A stretch of 64,000 bases of DNA from Coccinella septempunctata (GCF_907165205.1 NC_058189.1:40450270-40514269); one strand, 5' to 3'. Shown: positions 44,678 to 53,097, numbered from the stretch's first letter. The notes: a model not told the origin generated them from the letters alone. Program-made: numbers and translations.

Positions 44678-44894
44678 AGCGATAGAGTGCAGAAAATCAA
44701 ACGAAAGAAAAACTATTGATCACTAGAATTCTTATTCCTGCTGGGAAAAAACATCTGTATTGAAGAAAACGATTGAAAGTGGATAACATATGCATGCATA
44801 ATTCTGATAAAAATAATTATCATTGAGAACACCTTCAGTTGTAGAATAAATTTGAGATTTCCATAATGTGCGTTAATTTTTTTGCGCAGTGTTT

Positions 44895-45238
44895 TATCTA
44901 CCCTTAGATTGCAAAAAAGTTTTTTATTTTTACAAATTTTATATTTTTTTTATTTCATCTTAAGAACTAAACTGATGAAGACACTAAAATACAACCAATT
45001 AAAAACAACTATGCAAATGAATTCAGTAAAGGAAAGTTATTGAGGTCAAACTAGTCGTTGAGCAAATCCGGCGATGACTTACATTAATTGCGTCCAAACT
45101 TTCAGAAAGATTCAGTTTCTGACTTTTAGTTATTTTTTTAAATTTCGAAGTCTTCGTTGAAGTTGTGCTTTGCGTTCAACAGATGTCCAGCAAAAGTAAA
45201 ATTTTCAGTGTCTTTGAAATTTTCCACTAGTTTGACAT
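44895..45238. other. no gene recognised
   Basis: AT-rich spacer between the Tc1 copy and the foldback element. Nothing seen. Confidence 0.45.
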
Positions 45239-45504
45239 ACACGGTGACAATTTGAAAACTTGCCAGTCAAATTACATATGTCACGACAAGGATGATTTCA
45301 GAGAACATGCCGGAATAGGTCAATTTCTATTCGTAGGGGGACATATTTTGAGCAGAATTGTGAGCCGAAATCTCCTCAACCCTAGGAGTAGGAGCTATCA
45401 CCCCTTAATTCTCAATAGAGAATAGGGGGTGAGCTATACCTCAATTGAAAGATCACTTGACCCTCTACATGAATAGTATAGTTTGCAATTTTTATTGGGT
45501 CCTT

Positions 45505-45765
45505 GAAGTAGTTACAGGGGCTGACAATTTGAAAACTTGCCAGGCTAATTATGCCTCGACAAGGATGTTTTCAGAGAAAATGCCGGTCAATTTTAATTCG
45601 GAGGGAGACATGTTTCTAGCAGAATTGTGAGCCAAAATCTCCTCAACCTTTGGTGTAGAGGTTGTCACCCCTAAATTAGAATAGACGGTGAGCTACACTT
45701 TAATTGGAAGACAATATTATTATGTAGAGGGATGTTGTCTTCCAATTGAGGTTTAGCTATTGTAA
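45505..45765 (+). repeat. nested second arm copy of the foldback family
   Basis: Begins ACAGGGGCTGACAATTTGAA and follows the arm at 45240 closely to about 45690. It then ends in a hairpin (TTGGAAGACAAT ... TTGTCTTCCAA, 45694-45736). It looks like a separate, truncated foldback element of the same family inserted next to or within the first. Confidence 0.65.
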
Positions 45766-45929
45766 AATAAGAAATGGATGGATAGTAAGGCAGGTAAATA
45801 ATAAAAAAATTAATTCAGATGCATAACAACCGCAGATAATTAAATCGTAACGAATGTTTCGATCTAAATCGAACTAACAAACTACCATCGCTCCTAGTAT
45901 TATCAGAAATTTCATTTCGTCGACAAAGA

Positions 45930-45990
45930 GTAGATGTTGACCATGGTTTCGGTCTTATTTGACCTCGTCAGAGCAACAAAACTCATTCGT
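45930..45990 (-). ncRNA. hammerhead ribozyme motif with intact core
   Basis: Minus strand: CTGACGA (45965-45971), stem II GGTC/GACC, GAAA, stem III ACC/GGT with an AT loop, then GTC (45939-45941). All invariant core bases are there. Stem I is only partly paired in the immediate flanks, but a longer inverted pair (TTTCGTCGAC and GTCAACGAAA, about 45913 and 45989) encloses the motif. A self-cleaving RNA is plausible; activity is inferred from the core only. Confidence 0.6.
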
Positions 45991-46504
45991 CAACGAAATG
46001 CTATGAATTGCCGGCTCCTTTTATTCCATGTCAGTAGCGGGTATGATGTATAAATACATCGTATCGACATCTGACAGAGAAACGGGAACCAACCCAATTC
46101 AATTTCCTAACACTCAGAGCGAAGATAGCAGTATGTATCCATATGTTTCAATCCCATATTGCAGATATAGTATATTACGATAATTAAGCAAGGGAAAAAG
46201 CGCGGAAAGATTCGGATCCTGGCAGTAACCGATCTGCCGATTCCGGACACGGAAAATAAGGAATGGATCAACCATAGTATTCATGTAGAGGGTCAAGTGA
46301 TCTTTCAGTTGAGGTATAGCTCACCCCCTATTGAGAGTTTATGGGTGATAGTTCCTACGCCTAGGTTTGAGGAGATTTCGGCTTACAATTCTGCTCAAAA
46401 TATGTCCCCCTGCGAACAAAAATTGACCTCTTCCGGCATTTTCTCTGAAAACATCCTTGTTGCGACATAATTGGCCTGGCAAGTTTTTAAATTGTCACCC
46501 TGTA

Positions 46505-46838
46505 TATAATATGATGAACAATCACTACAAGTAGGTTCATAAATTCCACATAATATATCTCCCTTATTCGTTTGATCTTTATTATTCTTCTCATAATCAC
46601 ATATAGACTTAATGGCATTAGGTCTATGACCTTACTTCCCCCTGCGCCCATGAAGTGTTGTTCTTATGGGATCATCTTGAAATGTCATAAAATTTAGAAA
46701 CTTATAATTAATTAGTGGAGTGGAGTGGAGTGAATCTGTTAAGAGGGGATATTTTGTAAAGAACGAACTAAAGTCTTCTATTCCATTTGTATTCGAGTGC
46801 TGTTTAATGTCTAAACGGCAGTAAAAAACTATCATCTA
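46505..46838. other. no gene recognised
   Basis: Spacer with a short GTGGA tandem repeat at about 46715-46732. Nothing else seen. Confidence 0.5.
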
Positions 46839-47047
46839 TACAGGGTGTCCCAAAACTAGTGAATCAAACGTCACACCACGATAGAGTAGACCAAATATTA
46901 TCGAATGACACCAACATTAGTGCAACGAAAATGTACCGTTTCCAAAATAATCAGAATTTTATTAAAATACCTAAAGTTGCCGATTTTCGAACTATTTTTC
47001 TTAATCACAGGGCCAGTTCGTGAAAAAGGATATCGATTTTAAATTAT

Positions 47048-47347
47048 TGTAACCAGTCCGGCCCTTGCGGTCGAACCTTTCGAGAACCAGGGCGGTCGCT
47101 TCCTTCTGGAAGAATCGCGAAAGGTTCGCGAAGGTACCCGAATGTTTTCGGCGCCTATATAAGCCCAGCGGAGGAGCAGGTAGGCAAGTAAAGTACAAGT
47201 ACAGTAACAGTGCAAGCGACTAGTGGAAATAAACAAGAGTGGAAATAAATAGTAGTTGATAGTTAGTTTGGGAGTTATAAATGTATTAAGTGTAAATAAA
47301 TAATTCTAATAAGTTGGACGTTTTAATCAAGTGAAGAAAACGTTACA
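47048..47347 (+). repeat. 5' LTR of the Gypsy element
   Basis: 300 bp from TGTAACCAGTCC to AACGTTACA. Compared with the 3' LTR it has A for G at about 47073, T for C at about 47146, and 5 extra bases near 47258. It contains the promoter and would supply polyadenylation signals. Confidence 0.95.
47156..47162 (+). promoter_or_regulatory. TATA box in 5' LTR
   Basis: TATATAA within GGCGCCTATATAAGCCC, about 108 bp into the LTR. This is the usual place for the LTR promoter. The matching copy in the 3' LTR is at about 52911. Confidence 0.65.
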
Positions 47348-47348
47348 T

Positions 47349-47366
47349 TGGTGTCACGTGTGAGGT
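47349..47366 (+). promoter_or_regulatory. probable tRNA primer binding site
   Basis: TGGTGTCACGTGTGAGG starts one base after the 5' LTR. The TGG start complements a tRNA 3' CCA. I cannot name the tRNA from memory with confidence. Confidence 0.6.
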
Positions 47367-47409
47367 TCAACATCGCTCGAATTAAATAAATATTTTCGGT
47401 TATTTGTTC

Positions 47410-47790
47410 ATGCCAGTGACCACAAGATTGCAGAACGCAATGGAGACTCAAGCGGTAATGGACATTTTGAGAAAATTAAATGAGAAAATGGACGAGAATT
47501 CTTGTAAGTTGAATGAACAAATGGTCCAAAATGAAGAAAATTCTCGAAAATTAAATGAGAAAATGGACCAGATTAAGGAAAATTGTAATGATGTGGTGAG
47601 TCAACTTACAGATAAATTGGATGAGAAATTGGAATCCATAAATGAAAAATTTTATAAAGTGGACGAGAAGTTCGATATAGTGAACGAAAAATTTGACGAA
47701 GTTTATGAAAGAGTTGATGAAAAGTTTGACAAAGTTTATGACGACGTTAATGGAAAATTGGAAGAAATGGCAGGAATAATTGAACAATGA
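47410..47790 (+). CDS. coiled-coil ORF, probable gag N-terminal part
   Basis: 126 codons from ATG at 47410 (MPVTTRLQNAM). Nearly the whole length is heptad-rich: repeated LNEKMD, KLDEKLE and VDEKFD units predict a long, acidic parallel coiled coil. Gag proteins of many Gypsy elements have an N-terminal coiled coil, so this is probably the assembly domain. It ends in a TGA 45 nt upstream of the gag ATG, in a different frame. Either this element keeps gag as two ORFs or a small lesion has split one gag. Codon use and lack of stops favour real coding. Confidence 0.7.
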   Translation: MPVTTRLQNAMETQAVMDILRKLNEKMDENSCKLNEQMVQNEENSRKLNEKMDQIKENCNDVVSQLTDKLDEKLESINEKFYKVDEKFDIVNEKFDEVYERVDEKFDKVYDDVNGKLEEMAGIIEQ

Positions 47791-47834
47791 TGTTCAACTT
47801 GGAATGATCCAAGTTCATAGATTCCTTGAAAAGA

Positions 47835-48581
47835 ATGTCAAACAGAACAGATATTCTGGCTTCAACACCCTACAGCACAGCGAAAGCGGAAAATGACGGC
47901 GAAGGTAGTAGAATGAAGATCAAGCCTCCAACTTTTGATGGAAAAATACCCTGGTCGACATATCAAAAACAGTTTGAAGCTGCTGCCCTGGCGAACAACT
48001 GGAACGACAACGAAAAAGCCACGGCATTGATAATAGCTCTACGAGGAGAGGCACTCAACATTCTGCAAACGATTCCGGAGAGTCAACAAGCCTGTTACGA
48101 AGTTCTTACATCGAAACTTCAGATGAGATATGGTGATGCTCATCTACAACAAGTATACCATGCACAAATGAAGAACCGAGTGCAGAAAACAGGGGAAAAT
48201 CTCCAAGAGTTTGAAGCTGATGTGGCGAGATTAGTCAGGCTGGCTTATCCATCTGCTCCAGATAGCTTCCTGGAACAGCTATCAATCCAGACATTCGTGG
48301 ATGGGATAAGGGATAGTGAAATACCACGCCCTAGAACCATTGATGATGCCTTAGCCCAGGCTTTAGAAATTGAGGCAGCAAAGCAAGCGTCACATAGAGG
48401 ACACCTTCGTGTAAGACAAGTCCAAGAAACAGACCGATCTATTCAGGACATTGTCAGAGAAGAAATCCGCAGAATATCACAAGTTAGGAAAAAGGATGCT
48501 GTGTGCTGGAACTGCAACAAAAGTGGGCATTTTAAGCGAAACTGTCCAGAATTGGAAAAAGGGTCTCAGCAGGGAAACTAA
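47835..48581 (+). CDS. gag: Gag (capsid and nucleocapsid)
   Basis: 248 codons from ATG 47835 to TAA 48579-48581. The capsid-like region contains IKPPTFDGKIPWSTYQKQFE and later EALNILQTIP and LQMRYGDAHL, typical of Ty3/Gypsy gag (retrotrans_gag fold). The C-terminus has one zinc knuckle, Cys-x2-Cys-x4-His-x4-Cys (CWNCNKSGHFKRNC), for RNA binding. It forms the particle around the genomic RNA in the cytoplasm. The stop codon directly follows a slippery heptamer, pointing to Gag-Pol production by -1 frameshifting. Confidence 0.88.
   Translation: MSNRTDILASTPYSTAKAENDGEGSRMKIKPPTFDGKIPWSTYQKQFEAAALANNWNDNEKATALIIALRGEALNILQTIPESQQACYEVLTSKLQMRYGDAHLQQVYHAQMKNRVQKTGENLQEFEADVARLVRLAYPSAPDSFLEQLSIQTFVDGIRDSEIPRPRTIDDALAQALEIEAAKQASHRGHLRVRQVQETDRSIQDIVREEIRRISQVRKKDAVCWNCNKSGHFKRNCPELEKGSQQGN
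48572..48578 (+). promoter_or_regulatory. -1 ribosomal frameshift site GGGAAAC
   Basis: In the gag frame this reads G GGA AAC with the TAA stop as the next codon. It fits the X XXY YYZ pattern of -1 slippery sites. The -1 frame is open from well upstream and continues into protease without a stop, giving a Gag-Pol fusion. I did not establish a downstream pseudoknot. A G-rich tract (AAAGGGGTCGGTGATAAGGG) follows. Confidence 0.7.
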
Positions 48582-51500
48582 AAGGGGTCGGTGATAAGGG
48601 GCATAAATCGACCCAAGCCAAAAATGCCCCCGAAGTGATAATCCGAGGAATAATGTCTAAGGATTTATCAAGCATAGTTATCCCAGGAAAGATAAATGAT
48701 AGAAGTGTGAAAATACTGGTAGACACTGGCTCGACTAAAACCATTGTGCGTCCAGAAATTGCTGAAGGATTCAAGATTCGCCCAGTTAGGATCAAACTTC
48801 GAACTGCGTCTGGTCAAGAAATACCGACTTATGGATCGATCATCTCCACTATTGAATTGGGAAACACAACAGTTAGCCACGAAGTTCTGGTAGCTGGAAT
48901 CACGGAAGAAGTTATTCTGGGATTGGACCTTGTTAAGAAGCTTGGATGCCAATTGGATATGAAGAGGGATGTACTTCGGCTAGGAAGTGAAGAGATTCCA
49001 TTCAATGATGTGGAGGACAAGATATATCGGATTCGACTGACCGAGGACATCACGTTGCCAGGGCGAACTGAAGGCATAGTGACTGGTAGATGTGACGATG
49101 TAACGAGGAGTGGCTGCGTGAGAGTAATTGAGCCCTCTGACGATACAACCTTAGCTAAAGGACTACTACTTGGGAAGACCTTGGTAAGGGTAAGAGACAG
49201 CATTCCCATCCGATTGCTAAATGTCAACATGTTTCCAGTCACCCTGAAGAAGGATACCTTGATTGGACGTGGTGTACCTGTGTACCATATTTCGGGTGGG
49301 ATAAGTACTGCAGAAGTCTCAAAATCGCAAAGCAATTCTGAAGAACTGGTGTCCCTCCTCACTTCAAAATGTCAAGAGCTCGACCGATACCAACTACTCG
49401 AAGTGAGAAAATTGGTTCAAACGTTCTCCGACGTTTTTGCTACGGACGGAAAAGCAGGGAAGACTGATGTTGTGCAGCATAAAATCAATACTGGTGATGC
49501 ACAACCTATCCGACAGCATCCTAGACGTCTTCCTCTGGCAAAAAGAGAAGAAGCTGAAAGGATTATTGAAGACATGGCGAGAGAAGGTGTAATCGAACCG
49601 TCAGATAGCCCCTGGACATCGCCCGTAGTATTAGAGAAGAAGAAGGATGGAACTACTAGATTCTGCGTAGACTATAGGCAGCTCAATCAGGCCACGAAAA
49701 AGGACAGCTATCCCTTACCGAGAATTGATGATACCCTGGATACACTCTCGGGATCACGTTGGTTTTCCACCTTGGATCTGAAGAGTGGATATTGGCAGGT
49801 TGGCTTGGATCCAAAAGACAAAGAAAAGACTGCCTTCAGTATTGGAACGGGTCTGTGGCAGTTTAAAGTTATGCCTTTCGGTCTATGCAATGCTCCTGCC
49901 ACATTTGAACGTCTGATGGAGACAATATTGAGAGGGCTCTCCTGGAAAACTTGTCTGGTGTATCTGGATGATGTGATAGTAGTGGGAAAATCATTCCAAG
50001 ATCACTTACGCAACCTATCCGAGGTTTTCCAGCGACTTCGTGATGCCAACCTAAAGCTAAGTCCTAAAAAATGTAATCTGTTTCGAACAGAAGTGAAATA
50101 TTTAGGACACGTAGTTTCACGTAGAGGTGTCAAGGTTGATCCGGATAAGATCAAGGCAGTGCAGGAATGGCCTATACCGAAAGACAAGAGTGAGTTGCGG
50201 AGTTTCTTAGGCCTTTGCACTTATTATAGAAGATTTGTATCTGGTTTTGCCAACGTTGCCAAGCCGCTGACGAAATTGACGGAAGATGGACAGGAGTACA
50301 TATGGTCCGATGATTGCACTGAAGCCTTCGAACGATTGAAAAAGGCTCTGGTCACAGCTCCAGTTCTGAGTTACGCAAGGGCTGAAGGTAAATTTGTGCT
50401 CGACACCGACGCCAGTAATACAGCCATTGGCGGCGTTCTATCGCAAGTCCAGGATGGACAGGAAAGAGTCATCGGGTACTTCAGCAAGGTGTTGTCCAAA
50501 CCAGAACGAAATTATTGCGTGACCAGGAGAGAACTTTTAGCAGTCATCAAGTCCGTAGAACATTTCTACAAATATTTGTACGGAAGGAAATTCTTACTAA
50601 GAACGGACCATGCTGCTTTAAAATGGCTCCTGAGTTTTAAGAACCCGGAAGGACAAGTGGCTAGATGGATTGAGAGGCTGCAAGAGTATGACTTTGACAC
50701 TGAACACAGAGCGGGGACTAGCCATCGCAATGCAGACGCGTTATCAAGAAGACCTTGTCCCGAGAATTGCAGCCATTGTTCGCGCCTGGAAGAAAAGATC
50801 GATTTAAGGCGGACCACCGTAATCGAAGACGACTGGCTACCTGAAGAAATTCAAAGAGCACAAGAGGAAGATAACGACTTGAAAGTAATCCTGAGTTGGA
50901 AGAAGAGCGGTAGACGACCTACTTGGGAAGAAGTATCCAGACTGAGCCAGAATATAAAGTCGTATTGGGCACAATGGGAAACGCTGAAGATTGATGGAGG
51001 TCTTCTGAAACGTTGTTGGGAAAATGAAGATGGAACTGAGCAGAGACTTCAGTTGATTGTGCCGAAGAGCCGTGTGACAGACATTCTGACCAGACTACAT
51101 AACGGAACTTCAGGTGGACATTTCGGGATAACCAAGACATTGGAAAAAGTCAGGCAGCGATTTTATTGGCCAAATTGTAAGAGGGACGTTAAAGATTGGT
51201 GTAGAAGATGCAAGGTTTGCGCTGCTGCTAACGGACCTTATGGTAGAGGAAAAGCACCAATGAAGCAATATAACGTCGGATCCCCCATGGAACGAGTAGC
51301 TATCGACATCGCTGGCCCCTTTCCCGAAACAGACCATGGAAACAAGTACATTTTGGTAGCGATGGACTATTTCACGAAATGGGTGGAAGCCTACGGTATT
51401 CCTTATCAAGAGGCAAGTACGGTAGCTGATAAATTGGTCAGAGAATTCTTCTGCAGATTTGGAATACCTCTGGAGCTGCATTGTGATCAAGGCCGAAATT

Positions 51501-52003
51501 TTGAGTCGAAGTTATTCCAAGAAGTATGCAGCAAATTGGGGATTCATAAAACAAGGACTACACCTCTTCATCCACAATCAGACGGCATGGTCGAACGAAT
51601 GAATCGGACCATGGGAAAACATCTAGCCAAAGTAGTTTCTGATCACCAGCGGGATTGGGATGAATATTTATATCTATTCACCATGGCATATAGATCTTCG
51701 GTTCAAGAATCTACCAAGGAAACTCCATCCAGTATAATGTTCGGCCGAGAAATAAGGCTGCCTTGCGACTTAGAGTTTGGATGTAAGCCTGGGGAAGACG
51801 TAGTTGGGGAGGACTACGTTAGTAAATTAAGGAACAAGCTGGATTACATTCATGACAAGGTACGCAATCAAATGCAGCAAGCAAGTGACCGAATGAAAAT
51901 GCGCTACGACATCAAGGCTATTAAAGGTGGATTCACCACTGGAGATCTGGTGTGGCTACATAATCCACAAAGGAGGAAAGGTTTTTTCACCAAAGCTGCA
52001 TAG
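48578..52003 (+). CDS. pol: Pol: protease, RT, RNase H, integrase
   Basis: Open in the -1 frame relative to gag. Counting residues from 48635: aspartic protease VDTGSTKTIV (about 30); reverse transcriptase with FCVDYRQLNQ (about 343), STLDLKSGYWQV, and YLDDVIVV active site (about 443); RNase H with LDTDASNTAIGG (about 588) and RTDHAALKWL; integrase with HHCC finger (H-x-H near 828 and CRRCKVC), then the DD35E core: AIDIAGPF, LHCDQGRNFE (about 949) and MVERMNRT (about 985). All catalytic residues seen are present. The frame ends at 52003 shortly after VWLHNPQRRKG because of a one-base shift in a T run at about 51970-51976. The integrase C-terminus continues in the next frame. Confidence 0.93.
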   Translation, partial: LKGVGDKGHKSTQAKNAPEVIIRGIMSKDLSSIVIPGKINDRSVKILVDTGSTKTIVRPEIAEGFKIRPVRIKLRTASGQEIPTYGSIISTIELGNTTVSHEVLVAGITEEVILGLDLVKKLGCQLDMKRDVLRLGSEEIPFNDVEDKIYRIRLTEDITLPGRTEGIVTGRCDDVTRSGCVRVIEPSDDTTLAKGLLLGKTLVRVRDSIPIRLLNVNMFPVTLKKDTLIGRGVPVYHISGGISTAEVSKSQSNSEELVSLLTSKCQELDRYQLLEVRKLVQTFSDVFATDGKAGKTDVVQHKINTGDAQPIRQHPRRLPLAKREEAERIIEDMAREGVIEPSDSPWTSPVVLEKKKDGTTRFCVDYRQLNQATKKDSYPLPRIDDTLDTLSGSRWFSTLDLKSGYWQVGLDPKDKEKTAFSIGTGLWQFKVMPFGLCNAPATFERLMETILRGLSWKTCLVYLDDVIVVGKSFQDHLRNLSEVFQRLRDANLKLSPKKCNLFRTEVKYLGHVVSRRGVKVDPDKIKAVQEWPIPKDKSELRSFLGLCTYYRRFVSGFANVAKPLTKLTEDGQEYIWSDDCTEAFERLKKALVTAPVLSYARAEGKFVLDTDASNTAIGGVLSQVQDGQERVIGYFSKVLSKPERNYCVTRRELLAVIKSVEHFYKYLYGRKFLLRTDHAALKWLLSFKNPEGQVARWIERLQEYDFDTEHRAGTSHRNADALSRRPCPENCSHCSRLEEKIDLRRTTVIEDDWLPEEIQRAQEEDNDLKVILSWKKSGRRPTWEEVSRLSQNIKSYWAQWETLKIDGGLLKRCWENEDGTEQRLQLIVPKSRVTDILTRLHNGTSGGHFGITKTLEKVRQRFYWPNCKRDVKDWCRRCKVCAAANGPYGRGKAPMKQYNVGSPMERVAIDIAGPFPETDHGNKYILVAMDYFTKWVEAYGIPYQEASTVADKLVREFFCRFGIPLELHCDQGRNFESKLFQEVCSKLGIHKTRTTPLHPQSDGMVERMNRTMGKHLAKVVSDHQRDWDEYLYLFTMAYRSSVQESTKETPSSIMFGREIRLPCDLEFGCKPGEDVVGEDYVSKLRNKLDYIHDKVRNQMQQASDRMKMRYDIKAIKGGFTTGDLVWLHNPQRRKGFFTKAA

Positions 52004-52946
52004 ACAGTGGGAGGGACCGTATGAAATAATCAAGAGGATAAATGATGTAGTTTACCGGATAAGGAAGCTCCCCAGAGGAAAACCAAAGGTTGTCCATTTC
52101 AACCGATTAGCCCCGTACGCGCAGGACAAAGAAGAGGTACGTCTTGTGGAAGCCCCGATGCAAGGTAGCAGCGATTACCAGAAGTTTATGGATCGTTATG
52201 GTGAGACACGCGTTGCACGGTTCGGCGCTACACAGGAAGTACATCAAGATCTCTTTACCGTGTCTGAGGAATACTCTCTCGCTCATTGCGTAGCGGAGGA
52301 CCTTCGTATGAGCAAAGGAATAGCCAGAGTATTCAGAAATAAGTTTGGACGGCAGGAACAACTCTTGCGACAGCAGCCAAGAATCGGAAAAGTTTTGAAA
52401 TTGAAGGCTGAAGGTCGGTTCATTTATTACCTAGTCACCAAGCGACATTCCTATCAGAAGCCAACCTATCAGAATCTATGGACGGCACTGCATAGCTTGA
52501 AAGAAGACCTTCAACGCTTTGGAGTTAGGAAATTAGCTGTTCCCAAGCTCGGTTGTGGATTGGACCAGCTGAATTGGCGAGTTGTGCGAAGCATGCTGGA
52601 GGTGGTATTTCAGGGGACTGGTATACGGATCCTGGTGTGCAGTTTCAACCCAAAGCAGGCCAGGGAGCCTGGAAAAACTGTGGAGTGCTACTTCCATCAG
52701 AATGGCTACTGTAGGAATGGTGATGACTGCAAGTTTCGCCACGGTCCTCGGAGAAATTCACTAAATCTGTTCTGGGAGAGAACAGGCTTAAGGAGGGGAC
52801 AGTGTAACCAGTCCGGCCCTTGCGGTCGGACCTTTCGAGAACCAGGGCGGTCGCTTCCTTCTGGAAGAATCGCGAAAGGTTCGCGAAGGTACCCGAATGT
52901 TTCCGGCGCCTATATAAGCCCAGCGGAGGAGCAGGTAGGCAAGTAA
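51975..52946 (+). CDS. Pol C-terminus: integrase tail, macrodomain, CCCH zinc finger
   Basis: Continuation of Pol in the +1 frame. First, the integrase C-terminal domain (WEGPYEIIKRINDVVYRIRK, then VVHFNRLAPY, to about 52117). From about 52225 to 52655 follows a macrodomain: SLAHCVAEDLRMSKGIARVF, RFIYYLVTKRHSYQKPTY, PKLGCGLDQLNW. This matches the TARG1/OARD1 class, which removes ADP-ribose from proteins. The Lys of VTK (codon 52440-52442) and the Asp of GLDQL (codon 52563-52565) align with the human catalytic Lys84 and Asp125. Then comes a CCCH finger, Cys-x7-Cys-x5-Cys-x3-His (52686-52742), of the RNA-binding type. The frame runs through the polypurine tract into the 3' LTR. An ATG at 51927 exists, but residues before 51975 are out of frame, so an independent start is unlikely. 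Confidence 0.88.
   Translation, partial: GKVFSPKLHRQWEGPYEIIKRINDVVYRIRKLPRGKPKVVHFNRLAPYAQDKEEVRLVEAPMQGSSDYQKFMDRYGETRVARFGATQEVHQDLFTVSEEYSLAHCVAEDLRMSKGIARVFRNKFGRQEQLLRQQPRIGKVLKLKAEGRFIYYLVTKRHSYQKPTYQNLWTALHSLKEDLQRFGVRKLAVPKLGCGLDQLNWRVVRSMLEVVFQGTGIRILVCSFNPKQAREPGKTVECYFHQNGYCRNGDDCKFRHGPRRNSLNLFWERTGLRRGQCNQSGPCGRTFREPGRSLPSGRIAKGSRRYPNVSGAYISPAEEQVGK
52788..52802 (+). promoter_or_regulatory. polypurine tract
   Basis: AAGGAGGGGACAG directly before the 3' LTR. It is the expected primer for plus-strand DNA synthesis. Confidence 0.7.
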
Positions 52947-53097
52947 AGTACAAGTACAGTAACAGTGCAAGCGACTAGTGGAAATAAACAAGAGTGGAAA
53001 TAAATAGTAGTGTTAGTTTGGGAGTTATAAATGTATTAAGTGTAAATAAATAATTCTAATAAGTTGGACGTTTTAATCAAGTGAAGAAAACGTTACA
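52803..53097 (+). repeat. 3' LTR of the Gypsy element
   Basis: 295 bp, identical to the 5' LTR except for two substitutions and a 5-bp gap. The last Pol frame overlaps its first 144 bp (stop at 52944-52946). Confidence 0.95.

Larger units (their letters stand above)
42025..44891 (-). mobile_element. Tc1-like transposon, copy 2, split by Harbinger insertions
   Basis: The same family as 29280-30804. The inverted ends are CACTGCGCTAAAAAAATTAA and the complement of CACTGCGCAAAAAAATTAAC. A TA lies at 42023-42024, and TT instead of TA follows the right end. The transposase gene is interrupted between its N-terminal third (44341-44677) and the remainder (42241-42935) by about 1.4 kb containing two Harbinger-type elements. 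Short deletions relative to copy 1 occur near 44725. Confidence 0.9.
45240..46502. mobile_element. foldback element, CACCCTG ends, TA target site
   Basis: A plus arm (45240-45475) and an inverted arm (46265-46502) match over about 235 bp, including GACAATTTGAAAACTTGCCA, CGACAAGGATG and the distal GTAGAGGGTCAAGTGATC. TA occurs on both sides (45238-45239, 46503-46504). The 790-bp middle contains a second copy of the arm (45505-45765) and a hammerhead motif (45930-45990). It has no coding capacity. The family recurs at 62844-64000. Confidence 0.75.
47048..53097 (+). mobile_element. Ty3/Gypsy LTR retrotransposon with macrodomain
   Basis: A 6050-bp element with a TTAT target duplication (47044-47047, 53098-53101) and LTRs TGTAAC...GTTACA. 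The order is LTR, primer binding site, coiled-coil ORF, gag with zinc knuckle, protease, reverse transcriptase, RNase H, integrase, macrodomain, CCCH finger, polypurine tract, LTR. Protease-RT-RNase H-integrase order is that of Ty3/Gypsy. No envelope-like ORF is present. LTRs differ by two substitutions and one 5-bp indel, so insertion is recent. One probable disabling lesion is a single-base frame change near 51970. Confidence 0.95.

Noticed and set aside
51927..51974. Independent start for the macrodomain ORF
   Set aside because: The residues before 51975 are an out-of-frame reading of integrase; homology shows a continuation of Pol, not a new gene.
48532..52361. Minus-strand ORFs of up to 177 codons across gag-pol
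   Set aside because: Shadows of the plus-strand coding frame with no motifs.
52743..53097. Possible envelope gene of an errantivirus-like element
   Set aside because: No signal peptide, transmembrane segment or fusion motif; the last frame contains only the macrodomain and zinc finger and then runs into the LTR.
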